A DNA stretch of 50,875 bases from Calothrix sp. MO_167.B12 (lineage in GTDB: Bacteria; Cyanobacteriota; Cyanobacteriia; Cyanobacteriales; Nostocaceae), in NCBI GenBank assembly GCA_030066045.1, contig JASJCJ010000013.1, forward strand, positions 1 to 50,875. Reading direction: 5' to 3'. The notes below the pieces were generated by a model that was given only the letters and a program-made list of their open reading frames with translations, did no database searches and was not told where the DNA came from. The position numbers were made by a program, and so were the translations under genes. This document shows positions 34,012-42,200 of this stretch, piece by piece. The first letter of the stretch is position 1. The number at the start of each line of letters is the position of its first letter.

Positions 34012-34782
34012 ATGCTATTGGCGGGAATTAGAATTGTTTTGGTAGAGCCTGCAGGTTCTCGGAATGTGGGTTCTATTGCTAGGGTGATGAAAAATTTTGG
34101 TTTACATCATTTAGTATTGGTGAATCCCCAATGCTCCTGCTTAAGTGCAGAAGCAAAACAAATGGCAGTTCATGCCCAAGATGTGCTGGAATCGGCAGTA
34201 GTGGTGCCAAAATTAACCGATGCTTTACAAGGATGTAAGCGAGCGGTAGCTACTACGGCTCGCCCCCGCGATTGGGATATTCCCCTGGAACATCCTAAGA
34301 TAGCACTCCCCTGGCTCCTAGAAGCAGCAGCACAACCAGCAGCACTGATTTTCGGTAGGGAAGATAGTGGTTTAACTAATGAAGAATTAAATTATGCCCA
34401 GCGATTTATTCGCATTCCCAGCAATCCAGAATATCCATCTTTGAATTTAGCTGCTGCTGTGGGCATTTGCTGCTATCAACTAGGAGAAAGCTTAGAATAT
34501 TTTCCCCCAGAAGACAATAGCTCCCAGGAATCCCCAAAAACAGACTTAGCTCCTTTGGAAGTTGTCGAAGCCTATCATCAGCAGTTAGAATCCTTACTAC
34601 TAAAAATTGGTTATCTGTATCCCCATACAGCCCCTAGTCGCATGGAGAAATTTCGACAAATGTATCATCGTACTCAGTTACAAAATCGGGAAGTAGCAAT
34701 GTTACGAGGGGTACTGCGACAGATGGAATGGGCACTCTCCCATCAGGTGATGGAGGGAAGGAGGGAAGGAGTGAAGGAGTGA
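34012..34782 (+). CDS. trmJ: tRNA/rRNA 2'-O-methyltransferase, TrmJ-like
   Basis: A SPOUT-class methyltransferase of about 256 aa. The N-terminal knot domain shows IVLVEPAGSRNVGSIARVMKNFG, the central LIFGREDSGLTNEEL and the final NPEYPSLNLAAAVGICCYQLG, all typical of TrmJ/LasT. The C-terminal extension (about 165-256) is the dimerising helical part. TrmJ methylates position 32 of tRNAs; exact specificity is assumed. The last ten residues (MEGRREGVKE) and the stop come from the repeat element starting at about 34748. AAGGG lies 6 bases before ATG 34012; GTG 34009 is in frame. Confidence 0.88.
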   Translation: MLLAGIRIVLVEPAGSRNVGSIARVMKNFGLHHLVLVNPQCSCLSAEAKQMAVHAQDVLESAVVVPKLTDALQGCKRAVATTARPRDWDIPLEHPKIALPWLLEAAAQPAALIFGREDSGLTNEELNYAQRFIRIPSNPEYPSLNLAAAVGICCYQLGESLEYFPPEDNSSQESPKTDLAPLEVVEAYHQQLESLLLKIGYLYPHTAPSRMEKFRQMYHRTQLQNREVAMLRGVLRQMEWALSHQVMEGRREGVKE

Positions 34783-34852
34783 AGGAGGGAAGGAGTGAAG
34801 GAGTGAAGGAGTGAAGGAGTAGGGGCGGGGTTTCTCCGCCCGGAGTGAGGGA
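34744..34852. repeat. Composite STRR/hairpin element at the trmJ end
   Basis: Heptamers GGAGGGA/GGAGTGA in many copies followed by the hairpin module GGGGCGGGGTTTCTCCGCCC and GGAGTGAGGGAGG. It runs from inside trmJ into the spacer. Confidence 0.9.
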
Positions 34853-35198
34853 GGTATTTTCATTATTGGTTGTGGACAAAATATTGTCTATGAGAGACTA
34901 GTACTCCGCCACATTAATTTTGACTGGTTAACGGAGTGGCGCATCTTGCCCGCTTTTTGTCAACAGGGAGCGAGACGCTCCCACTACAATTGTTTTATCC
35001 CGTAGAACTAATGTGGTGGAACACTAGCTTGAAGTTATAGTCCAATCTAAAATCCAAATGTTTTAAACCAAATTTCAAAATCTAACTTTAGATAGATGAG
35101 TTAATTACTATCTTAGTATTGACAGTAACTAAATGTACCGATAAATTTTCAGTACCAAGTATCTTAAAAAGCAGTCGAGTGGGTTACAAGGAGCAGCG
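34783..35198. other. Intergenic region with repeat tail and a MITE
   Basis: The rest of the STRR/hairpin element (to 34852), then a CTAG-family MITE (34898-35027) and about 170 AT-rich bases before the serine hydrolase gene. No gene seen. Confidence 0.6.
34898..35027. repeat. MITE-like repeat, CTAG-target family, copy 3
   Basis: CTAG at both edges. Ends CTAGTACTCCGCCACATTAA and TAATGTGGTGGAACACTAG are inverted repeats, and the interior has GGGAGCGAGACGCTCCC. Confidence 0.8.
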
Positions 35199-36716
35199 GT
35201 GTCAGATTCTAGTTACAAATTAACAGCTTCCTCTCGGCGTAAATCCTCTAACCGCCGACTAGTTCGCCGTCCCGTGAAACAAACCAGCAACAATAGAGTA
35301 AATCATCAAGGGAATAGAAGGACCCAGGGGGGGGTGGTTGTTAAAGCACCAAAACCCAAAACAGTTCGTCCTGTTTCTGGTAGTCCTAGTAATGCCAGAA
35401 AAAAAGGGAGAGCATTAGTACCAGTCACAAAGCCATCTACACCCAGGGTACAGAGGAGGACTTCTCCGTTGAAACCTGGAACGGGTAAGCTGACAACTGT
35501 CAGGGTGAGAAAGCAAAAAGTATCTAGGAAAGTCAGAACATCCCGTAAAACCCGCTTAAAGCCGATGGCAAGAACCATTCTCTATGGCTTGAGGTTATTG
35601 ATTGTGGGGGTGGGTATTGGGGCAATTATGGGCACTGTGTTATCTGTCTTAGACCCTGCTAATCGCATCACCCCAGCAGGAACATCATCCAATAATACTC
35701 AATTAAGACAAGCACAGTCACAACCTACTGCCAATCCCATTCATGGTGCTGGTTTGTTCCTATCCCAAGAAATACCTCCCTTAAAGTCTACAGTGACAAA
35801 TCTGGTGACTAGTAACACCAATCTCACACCAGGGATATTCTTGGTTGATTTAGATAATGGTGGTTATGTAGATATTAATGCTGCTGCCTCTTTCCCTGCT
35901 GCTAGCACGATTAAAATCCCCATTTTAGTTGCCTTTTTCCAGGATGTAGATACTGGTAAAATCCGTTTGGATGAATCACTAACTCTACAGCAAGAAATGA
36001 TTGCCGGGGGTTCTGGTAATATGAAGTCCAAAAAGCCAGGAACCCAGTTTACTGCCTTGGATGTTGCCACCAAAATGATGATTATCAGTGATAATACCGC
36101 AACTAATATGCTGATAGAACGCATGGGTGGTATAGAGATGCTGAATCAGCGTTTTCGCAGTTGGGGTTTGAGAACTACAGCCATTCGTAACTTATTGCCC
36201 GACTTGGAAGGGACTAATACTACCAGTCCCAAAGAATTGGCGAATTTGATGTCAATGGTGAGTAAAGGCAATTTGGTGAGTATGCGATCGCGCGATCGTA
36301 TACTAGATATTATGCGACGTAATACCAGAAACCACTTATTACCAAAGGGTTTAGGTAAAGGAGCTACGATTGCTCATAAAACTGGTGATATTGGCTCCAC
36401 CTTAGCAGACGCGGGATTAGTGGATTTACCTACTGGTAAACGCTATCTAGCGGCGGTAATGGTACAGCGTCCCCATAATGATCCCAGTGCAGAAACACTA
36501 ATTAAATCAATTTCTCGTGCGGCTTACCAACAGTTTAGTCGAGCAAATCCCATGCCTAATAGTGGCTATCCATCGCCAGTAATTGCTCCTGGTGTTCCCA
36601 ATGGGATGAATCAGACTTTCCCCAATAATGGTTATCCATCATCGGCAGTCCCTGGTGTTCCCAATGGTTATTCTGCACCAGCCATGAATCCTCATTACTA
36701 TCCTTATCGGAGATAA
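35199..36716 (+). CDS. Membrane-anchored class A beta-lactamase-like serine hydrolase
   Basis: A 505-aa protein with three parts. Residues 1-125 are a very basic, disordered cytoplasmic segment (SSRRKSSNRRLVRRPVK...). One membrane span follows (127-151, LRLLIVGVGIGAIMGTVLSV), placing the rest outside. The periplasmic domain has all the core beta-lactamase/PBP motifs: STIK at 236-239 (nucleophile Ser236), SDN at 297-299 and KTG at 394-396, with a possible omega-loop LPDLEGTNTTSPKELA. A Pro/Asn/Gly-rich tail with a repeated GVPNG motif ends it. It could hydrolyse beta-lactams or act on peptidoglycan; sequence alone does not decide. The start is GTG 35199, with AAGGAG 5 bases upstream. Confidence 0.88.
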   Translation: MSDSSYKLTASSRRKSSNRRLVRRPVKQTSNNRVNHQGNRRTQGGVVVKAPKPKTVRPVSGSPSNARKKGRALVPVTKPSTPRVQRRTSPLKPGTGKLTTVRVRKQKVSRKVRTSRKTRLKPMARTILYGLRLLIVGVGIGAIMGTVLSVLDPANRITPAGTSSNNTQLRQAQSQPTANPIHGAGLFLSQEIPPLKSTVTNLVTSNTNLTPGIFLVDLDNGGYVDINAAASFPAASTIKIPILVAFFQDVDTGKIRLDESLTLQQEMIAGGSGNMKSKKPGTQFTALDVATKMMIISDNTATNMLIERMGGIEMLNQRFRSWGLRTTAIRNLLPDLEGTNTTSPKELANLMSMVSKGNLVSMRSRDRILDIMRRNTRNHLLPKGLGKGATIAHKTGDIGSTLADAGLVDLPTGKRYLAAVMVQRPHNDPSAETLIKSISRAAYQQFSRANPMPNSGYPSPVIAPGVPNGMNQTFPNNGYPSSAVPGVPNGYSAPAMNPHYYPYRR

Positions 36717-36840
36717 ATAAATATATCTCTACAGATCATGACTGAAAAATAAACTGGATACAAGCCATCGGATTTATCCGTGGAGAAAAACACAGGGTTC
36801 TATGGTTATTTCCAGCCTCCGGGCTTTAGGCATGGGTTCA

Positions 36841-36875
36841 ATCCAAAATCCAAAATCCAAAATCCAAAATCCAAA
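36841..36875. repeat. ATCCAAA heptamer array, five copies, before psb28
   Basis: Five perfect copies ending 5 bases before the psb28 start codon, in the place a ribosome-binding site should be. The spacer upstream (about 36805-36837) has GGCTTTAGGCATGGG, reminiscent of a TnpB-element left end. Confidence 0.92.
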
Positions 36876-36880
36876 ATTGA

Positions 36881-37270
36881 ATGACATCTACTACCCCTAC
36901 CATCCAATTTTTCGCTGGCGTTGCTGAAGATTTAACTAATGTAAGTTTGCGAAAGAATCCGCAAACGGGAAAACGGATTGTCGTGATGATATTTGAGCGC
37001 ATTAAAGCATTGGAAGGGTTTAAAAGCTTCACCAAACAATCCTTAAATTCCATGCTGTTAACCGATGAGGAAGGGGAAATTCAGGTAACTCCCACCTCTA
37101 CCAAGTTTATTTTTGGTGGTGATGAGGGCGATGAGCTGCGACAGGTAGAATGCAAGGTGGAAATTGAACAAGACGAACATTGGGAACGCTTTATGCGATT
37201 TATGCATCGTTATGCAGATGCTAATGGTATGGCTTATAAGGAGGGAGGGAGCGATGGAGGGAAGGAGTGA
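36881..37270 (+). CDS. psb28: Photosystem II assembly protein Psb28
   Basis: A 129-aa soluble protein. IQFFAGVAEDLTNVSLRKN, VVMIFERIKALEGF, LTDEEGEIQVTP and ERFMRFMHRYADANGM are the conserved parts of the Psb28 family, which binds CP47/PsbE on the cytoplasmic face of assembling photosystem II and alters the QB site. The family normally ends soon after the MHRYAxxNGL helix; the last codons here (GGSDGGKE) and the stop come from the GGAGGGA/GGAGTGA repeat. No Shine-Dalgarno is seen; five ATCCAAA heptamers end 5 bases before the ATG. It follows the serine hydrolase gene by 164 bases. Confidence 0.87.
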   Translation: MTSTTPTIQFFAGVAEDLTNVSLRKNPQTGKRIVVMIFERIKALEGFKSFTKQSLNSMLLTDEEGEIQVTPTSTKFIFGGDEGDELRQVECKVEIEQDEHWERFMRFMHRYADANGMAYKEGGSDGGKE

Positions 37271-37318
37271 AGGAGTGATGGAGGGAAGGAGTAGGGGCGG
37301 GGTTTCCCCGCCCGGAGT
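37240..37318. repeat. Composite STRR/hairpin element at the psb28 end
   Basis: GGAGGGA/GGAGTGA heptamers followed by GGGGCGGGGTTTCCCCGCCC. It starts inside psb28 and supplies its stop codon. Confidence 0.9.
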
Positions 37319-37708
37319 GAAACCCAACAAAAAGATGATTGTGTTGGGTTTTGTCCCTCAACCCAACCTACAAATCGCTATTTTATGATAAGTAAAATTA
37401 AATATAAAACCTCACCCCAGCCCCTCTCCTGATTTTAAATATAAAACCTCACCCCCAGCCCCTCTCCTGATTAAGGAGAGGGGTGCCGTAAGGCGGTGTG
37501 AGGTTCAGTCTTACATTTAATTACGCCTACCTACTTATACCGATTCAAATAATGTTTGCTACACATACATAATACGTAAGGGTTTAGCAATATGCGTAAG
37601 GGTTTAGCAATGCTAAACCCCTACCAAAGCATCTGTAGTCCTATTTGCAAGAATTGGTATTAATCATCATTCACATCCAACCATGACAACTGATAACTGA
37701 TAACTGAA
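37271..37708. other. Repeat-filled intergenic region
   Basis: After the STRR element come a short AACCCAAC...GTTGGGTT palindrome (to about 37372), a duplicated CCTCACCCC long inverted repeat (37409-37506), a MITE with ATACCGATTC/GAATTGGTAT ends (37538-37661) enclosing GGGTTTAGCA hairpins, and three AACTGAT-type heptamers running into the hisC start codon. No gene seen. Confidence 0.65.
37538..37661. repeat. MITE-like repeat with ATACC ends, second copy
   Basis: Ends ATACCGATTCAAATAATG and CAAGAATTGGTAT are inverted; interior is a GTAAGGGTTTAGCA hairpin with a tandem duplication of its left arm. Confidence 0.6.
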
Positions 37709-38770
37709 ATGACCTCTTCCTACTTCCGTCCTAGTGTTGACGCAATGACTGGATATACTCCAGGGGAACAACCCAAACCGGGAACCAAAATCATTAAACT
37801 CAACACCAATGAAAATCCCTATCCACCTTCACCCAAGGCAATGGAAGTATTGCGTACATTGGATAGTGAGTGGTTGCGACGCTACCCCAGCCCCTATGCA
37901 GATGATTTTCGTCATAGCGTTAGTAAAGTATTTGGTATTCCCTACGATTGGGTAATTGTGGGCAATGGTAGCGATGAAATTTTAAATGTAGTTATTCGTG
38001 CTTGCACTGAAGGTAAACGTCAAATAGTTTATCCAACACCTACTTACGTTTTATACCGAACCCTCGCCGAAATGCAACCAGCTCAGGTATTAGAAGTACC
38101 CTACGGCAATGATTTTTCTTTACCAATTGAACAATTAGTTAATGCCCAAGGTGCAGTTACATTTATTGCTTCTCCCAATAGCCCATCGGGACATACAATC
38201 CCTATCAATGATTTACGTCAATTAGCAACACAGTTATCTGGTGTTTTATTGATTGACGAAGCCTACGTTGATTTTGCAGAGGAAAGTGCCTTACCACTGG
38301 TGAAAGAATTTCCCAATATAATAATTTTACGCACCCTTTCCAAAGGTTACTCTTTAGCTGGTTTGCGTTTAGGTTTTGCGATCGCTAATCCCCAATTATT
38401 ATCAGGCTTATTTAAGGTTAAAGATAGTTATAACATAGATGCGATCGCTTGTGCGGTGGGTACTGCGGCAATGCTCGACCAAGACTACAAAAACGAATGC
38501 GCCCGCAAGGTAAAAGCATCCCGCGTCAAGTTAGCCGAAAATCTGGAACAACTGGGGTTTAAAGTTTGGAAATCACAGGCAAACTTTGTTTTAGTTCAAC
38601 CACAAACAGCAAATGCTGAGACATTATATTTAGGTTTAAAAGAAAAAGGCATTTTAGTGCGGTATTTTAAACAACCCGGATTAGCAGATAAGTTAAGAAT
38701 TACCGTGGGTACAGAGGAACAAAATCAAATTTTACTGATGAATTTAGCCAGTTTGATGGAAAATACTTAA
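37709..38770 (+). CDS. hisC: Histidinol-phosphate aminotransferase
   Basis: A 353-aa PLP enzyme of aminotransferase class I/II for histidine synthesis. LNTNENPYPPSPKAME opens the family, VGNGSDEILN binds the cofactor phosphate, FIASPNSPSGH and LLIDEAYVDF precede the PLP lysine Lys212 in RTLSKGYSLAGLRLGFA, and KLRITVGTEEQN closes it. The length is normal. Its ATG lies within the repeat tail ATAACTGAAATGA, so the start codon itself belongs to a dispersed repeat, and no Shine-Dalgarno is visible. No other his genes are adjacent. Confidence 0.95.
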   Translation: MTSSYFRPSVDAMTGYTPGEQPKPGTKIIKLNTNENPYPPSPKAMEVLRTLDSEWLRRYPSPYADDFRHSVSKVFGIPYDWVIVGNGSDEILNVVIRACTEGKRQIVYPTPTYVLYRTLAEMQPAQVLEVPYGNDFSLPIEQLVNAQGAVTFIASPNSPSGHTIPINDLRQLATQLSGVLLIDEAYVDFAEESALPLVKEFPNIIILRTLSKGYSLAGLRLGFAIANPQLLSGLFKVKDSYNIDAIACAVGTAAMLDQDYKNECARKVKASRVKLAENLEQLGFKVWKSQANFVLVQPQTANAETLYLGLKEKGILVRYFKQPGLADKLRITVGTEEQNQILLMNLASLMENT

Positions 38771-39204
38771 TTTTAACTGAATATAAGGCGAAATAATACC
38801 AATAAATCAAAAACAAAAACCGCAATTACCGTAGGGGCACGGCATCCACAATCTCTCGGGTTAGAGAATAGTATTGCCCACGCCGTGCCCTTTCCCTCGT
38901 TTGCATATTCGTCAGCTTATACACAGTTGATGCCAAACCTGGTATACCAAACCTGGTATATTGAAATCTTGATAACGAGCGATCGCACAAACTTGGTATA
39001 TTGAAATGGTAATAATCAGCGATCGCACAAACCTCTCCTAAACTCTGGGAATCTGCTTTGCCCCTACATTCACTCGCGGGCACGGCGTGTTGAAGTTTAT
39101 CTGATACCCCAAGAGATTGTGGATGCCGTGCCCCTACTGGCTTTCTTACTTTCTCCTTGCTTGACAATTTCCTTTCCTTTCTCTACCAAAGATGGTGCTG
39201 CAAT
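38771..39204. other. Intergenic region with dispersed repeats
   Basis: Two TAGGGGCACGGCATCC-type hairpin blocks (about 38831-38893 and 39076-39137) flank a tandem of two units of about 42 bp (38963-39035) containing AACCTGGTATATTGAAAT and GCGATCGCAC. No gene seen. Confidence 0.5.
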
Positions 39205-42200
39205 TTAGGAGCGTTTACATACCTGGAGTTCTTCTGCTATTTGAGGATTCTTAATCAGGTAATCGTGGAGCCAATCACACCCCTCTACCATTAACTTGTC
39301 TAAATCCAAATTCCACAGTTTGATGGTTTTGTCAGCACTAGCAGAAGCAATGATTTTACCATCTGGGGAGAAACTTACGCTTATAACCGCACTGCTATGT
39401 CCTTTGAAGGTTTTGATTAGTTTGCCATTCGTACTCCACAGTTTGATGGTGTTGTCGTCACTACCAGAAACAATGGTTTTACCATCTGGGGAGAAGCTGA
39501 CGCTCAAAACCGAACTGCCATGACCTCTGAAGGTTTGGATTAGTTTACCATTCGTACTCCACAGTTTGATGGTGTTGTCATCACTAGCAGAAGCAATGGT
39601 TTTGCCATCTGGGGAGAAACTTACGCTCCTAACCTCTCTGTTATGGCCTGGCAAAGTTTTGATTAGTTTGCCATTCGTACTCCACAGTTTGATGGTGTTG
39701 TCATCACTAGCATAAGCAATGGTTTTGCCGTCTGGGGAGAAACTTACGCTCCTGACCTTACTGCTATATTCTTTCAAGGTTTTGATAGATTTGTCATCAA
39801 CCGTCCACAGTTTGATGATGTTGTGGTCACTAGCAGAAGCAATAGTTTTGCCGTCTGGGGAGAAACTTACGCTCCTGACCTTACTGCTATATTCTTTCAA
39901 GGTTTGGATTAGTTCGCCATTCGTACTCCACAGTTTGATGGTGTTGTCAGCACTAGCAGAAACAATGGTTTTACCATCTGGGGAGAAGCTGACACTCAAA
40001 ACCGAACTGTCATGACCTCTGAAGGTTTGGATTAGTTTGCCATTCGTACTCCACAGTTTGATGGTGTTGTCGTCACTAGCAGAAGCAATGGTTTTACCAT
40101 CTGGGGAGAAGCTGACGCTCAAAACCGAACTGCCATGACCTCTGAAGGTTTGGATTAGTTTACCATTCGTACTCCACAGTTTGATGGTGTTGTCGTCACT
40201 AGCAGAAGCAATGGTTTGGCCATCTGGGGAGAAGCTGACGCTCAAAACCTTACTGCTATGTCCGTCCAAGGTTTTGATTAGTTTGCCATCCGTACTCCAC
40301 AGTTTGATGGTGTTGTCGTCACTAGCAGAAGCAATGATTTTGCCGTCTGGGGAGAAGCTGACACTCAAAACCGAACTGCCATGACCTCTGAAGCTTGTAA
40401 TTAGTTTGCCATCCGTACTCCACAGTTTGATGGTGTTGTCGTCACTAGCAGAAGCAATGGTTTTGCCGTCTGGGGAGAAGCTGACGCTCAAAACCGAACT
40501 GCTATTGAAGGTTTTGATTAGTTTGCCATCCGTCCTCCACAGTTTGATGATGTTGTCATCACTAGCAGAAGCAATGGTTTTGCCATCTGGGAAGAAGCTG
40601 ACGCTCAAAACCTTACTGCTATGTCCTTCCAAGGTTTGGATTAGTGTGCCATCCGTCCTCCACAGTTTGATGGTGTTGTCGTCACTAGCAGAAGCAATGG
40701 TTTTGCCATCTGGGGAGAAGCTGACGCTCAAAACCTTACTGCTATGTCCTTCCAAGGTTTGGATTAGTGTGCCATCCGTCCTCCACAGTTTGATGGTGTT
40801 GTTATCACTAGCAGAAGCAATGGTTTTGCCATCTGGGGAGAAACTGACGCTTATAACCGCACTGCTATGTCCGTCCAAGGTTTTCAGTTGGATATCTTCT
40901 AATCCATAAATAGCCTGATGCAATGTTGTCACAGTTTGGATTCTGGTGTCATGTTTGACCCAAAATTGGGGTGTATGTTTTAATTTTCCCCCAGCCTTTA
41001 AACTTTCTATGAGGGCATCTTTATGTAGATTTGATGTAAAATAATTTTCGCTTTGAGTTCTTATTAGGTTGATTTTGGCATTTATGCTATTTCTGTATGA
41101 TTCCATCCAAAATACCACCGCGACTGCTGCTACCGCTAAAAACACCGCACCAGCAATATAAGCCTCTAACAATCGCCTCTTTAAAACCCGATTTAACTTA
41201 GCTTCTGCTTCCTGACGTTGCTGTCTCTCCCATTCCAATTCCGCCAACAACTCCGCACCCCGTTGTTGACGAATAAAAGCCACCAAATAATCATGCACCA
41301 ATTGATAGCAATCAGCAGGGGATTGGGGAATTAAAAATACTATCCCCGATGTCACTAAAATCTCTAAAACTAAATCTAACTTATCTACCTCCCTGTCTAA
41401 AGCCTCCGCCAATTCTGCCTTCGTTTTCAGAGGACGGGTGTTATTTTCATCGGTGAGTAAATATAAAACTAATTGTGCTACCCGTTCATTTTCTTCCCCG
41501 CAGTCTTCCACCACTGCTGCTAAAAATCGATCAACCAGTTTTTCTTTCGGTCCATATTCCTGATACCCTGCCAAGGTGGTAATTTTCTCCGTTTCCAATT
41601 GCGTCCCTACCACCTGCAACTCAATGGGACGCACTTCCCCCACATCTCCCGCCAAATCCCGCACCAATTCATCAATCAACGCGGGTTCTAAAACAGCAGA
41701 CTTTTCCGTCAGGCTGTTGATTACCGTTTTCGCCTCCTCTGGGGAAAAATTACCAAAATAGTAGCGAATATCCTTATTGAGAATATCGTTATTTGTCGCC
41801 TGTAAATTATTCAAGCGATCGCATTCCAGTAAATAATGTAAATAATCTGACCGTAGGGATAAAATTACTTTGACGTAGGGAATATCTATACTATCCAAAC
41901 ATTGGTGTAAGAATTCCCAAAACTCTCGCCTATCAGCAGGTTGAGGACAGTTAAAGAAAAACTCCTCAAACTGGTCAAATATGAGAATTGTCAACAGATT
42001 GTGCTCTGCATTGTGCCGTAGTTGTTGCAGTATTGCCCCTGGTAAATCATCCTCTGTGCTGGAGACAAGCTCATTCCTCACTTCCCCCAGCCAATCTGTA
42101 TAAACCCTCACTACCACAGGTAAAGGCTGACGACCCTCCATGATAGTAATTTGCTGCAAAGCTGGGACTAAACCCGCTGTTATCAGGGAGCTTTTTCCCA

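Noticed and set aside
39290-40890. Regularly spaced repeats considered as a CRISPR-like array
   Set aside because: The 123-bp periodic repeats encode WD40 blades. Heptamer arrays elsewhere have no spacers. No cas genes.
39296-40909. Series of plus-strand ORFs with repeated VLPSGEKLTL
   Set aside because: Antisense reading of the WD40 repeats; the minus strand has the real protein.
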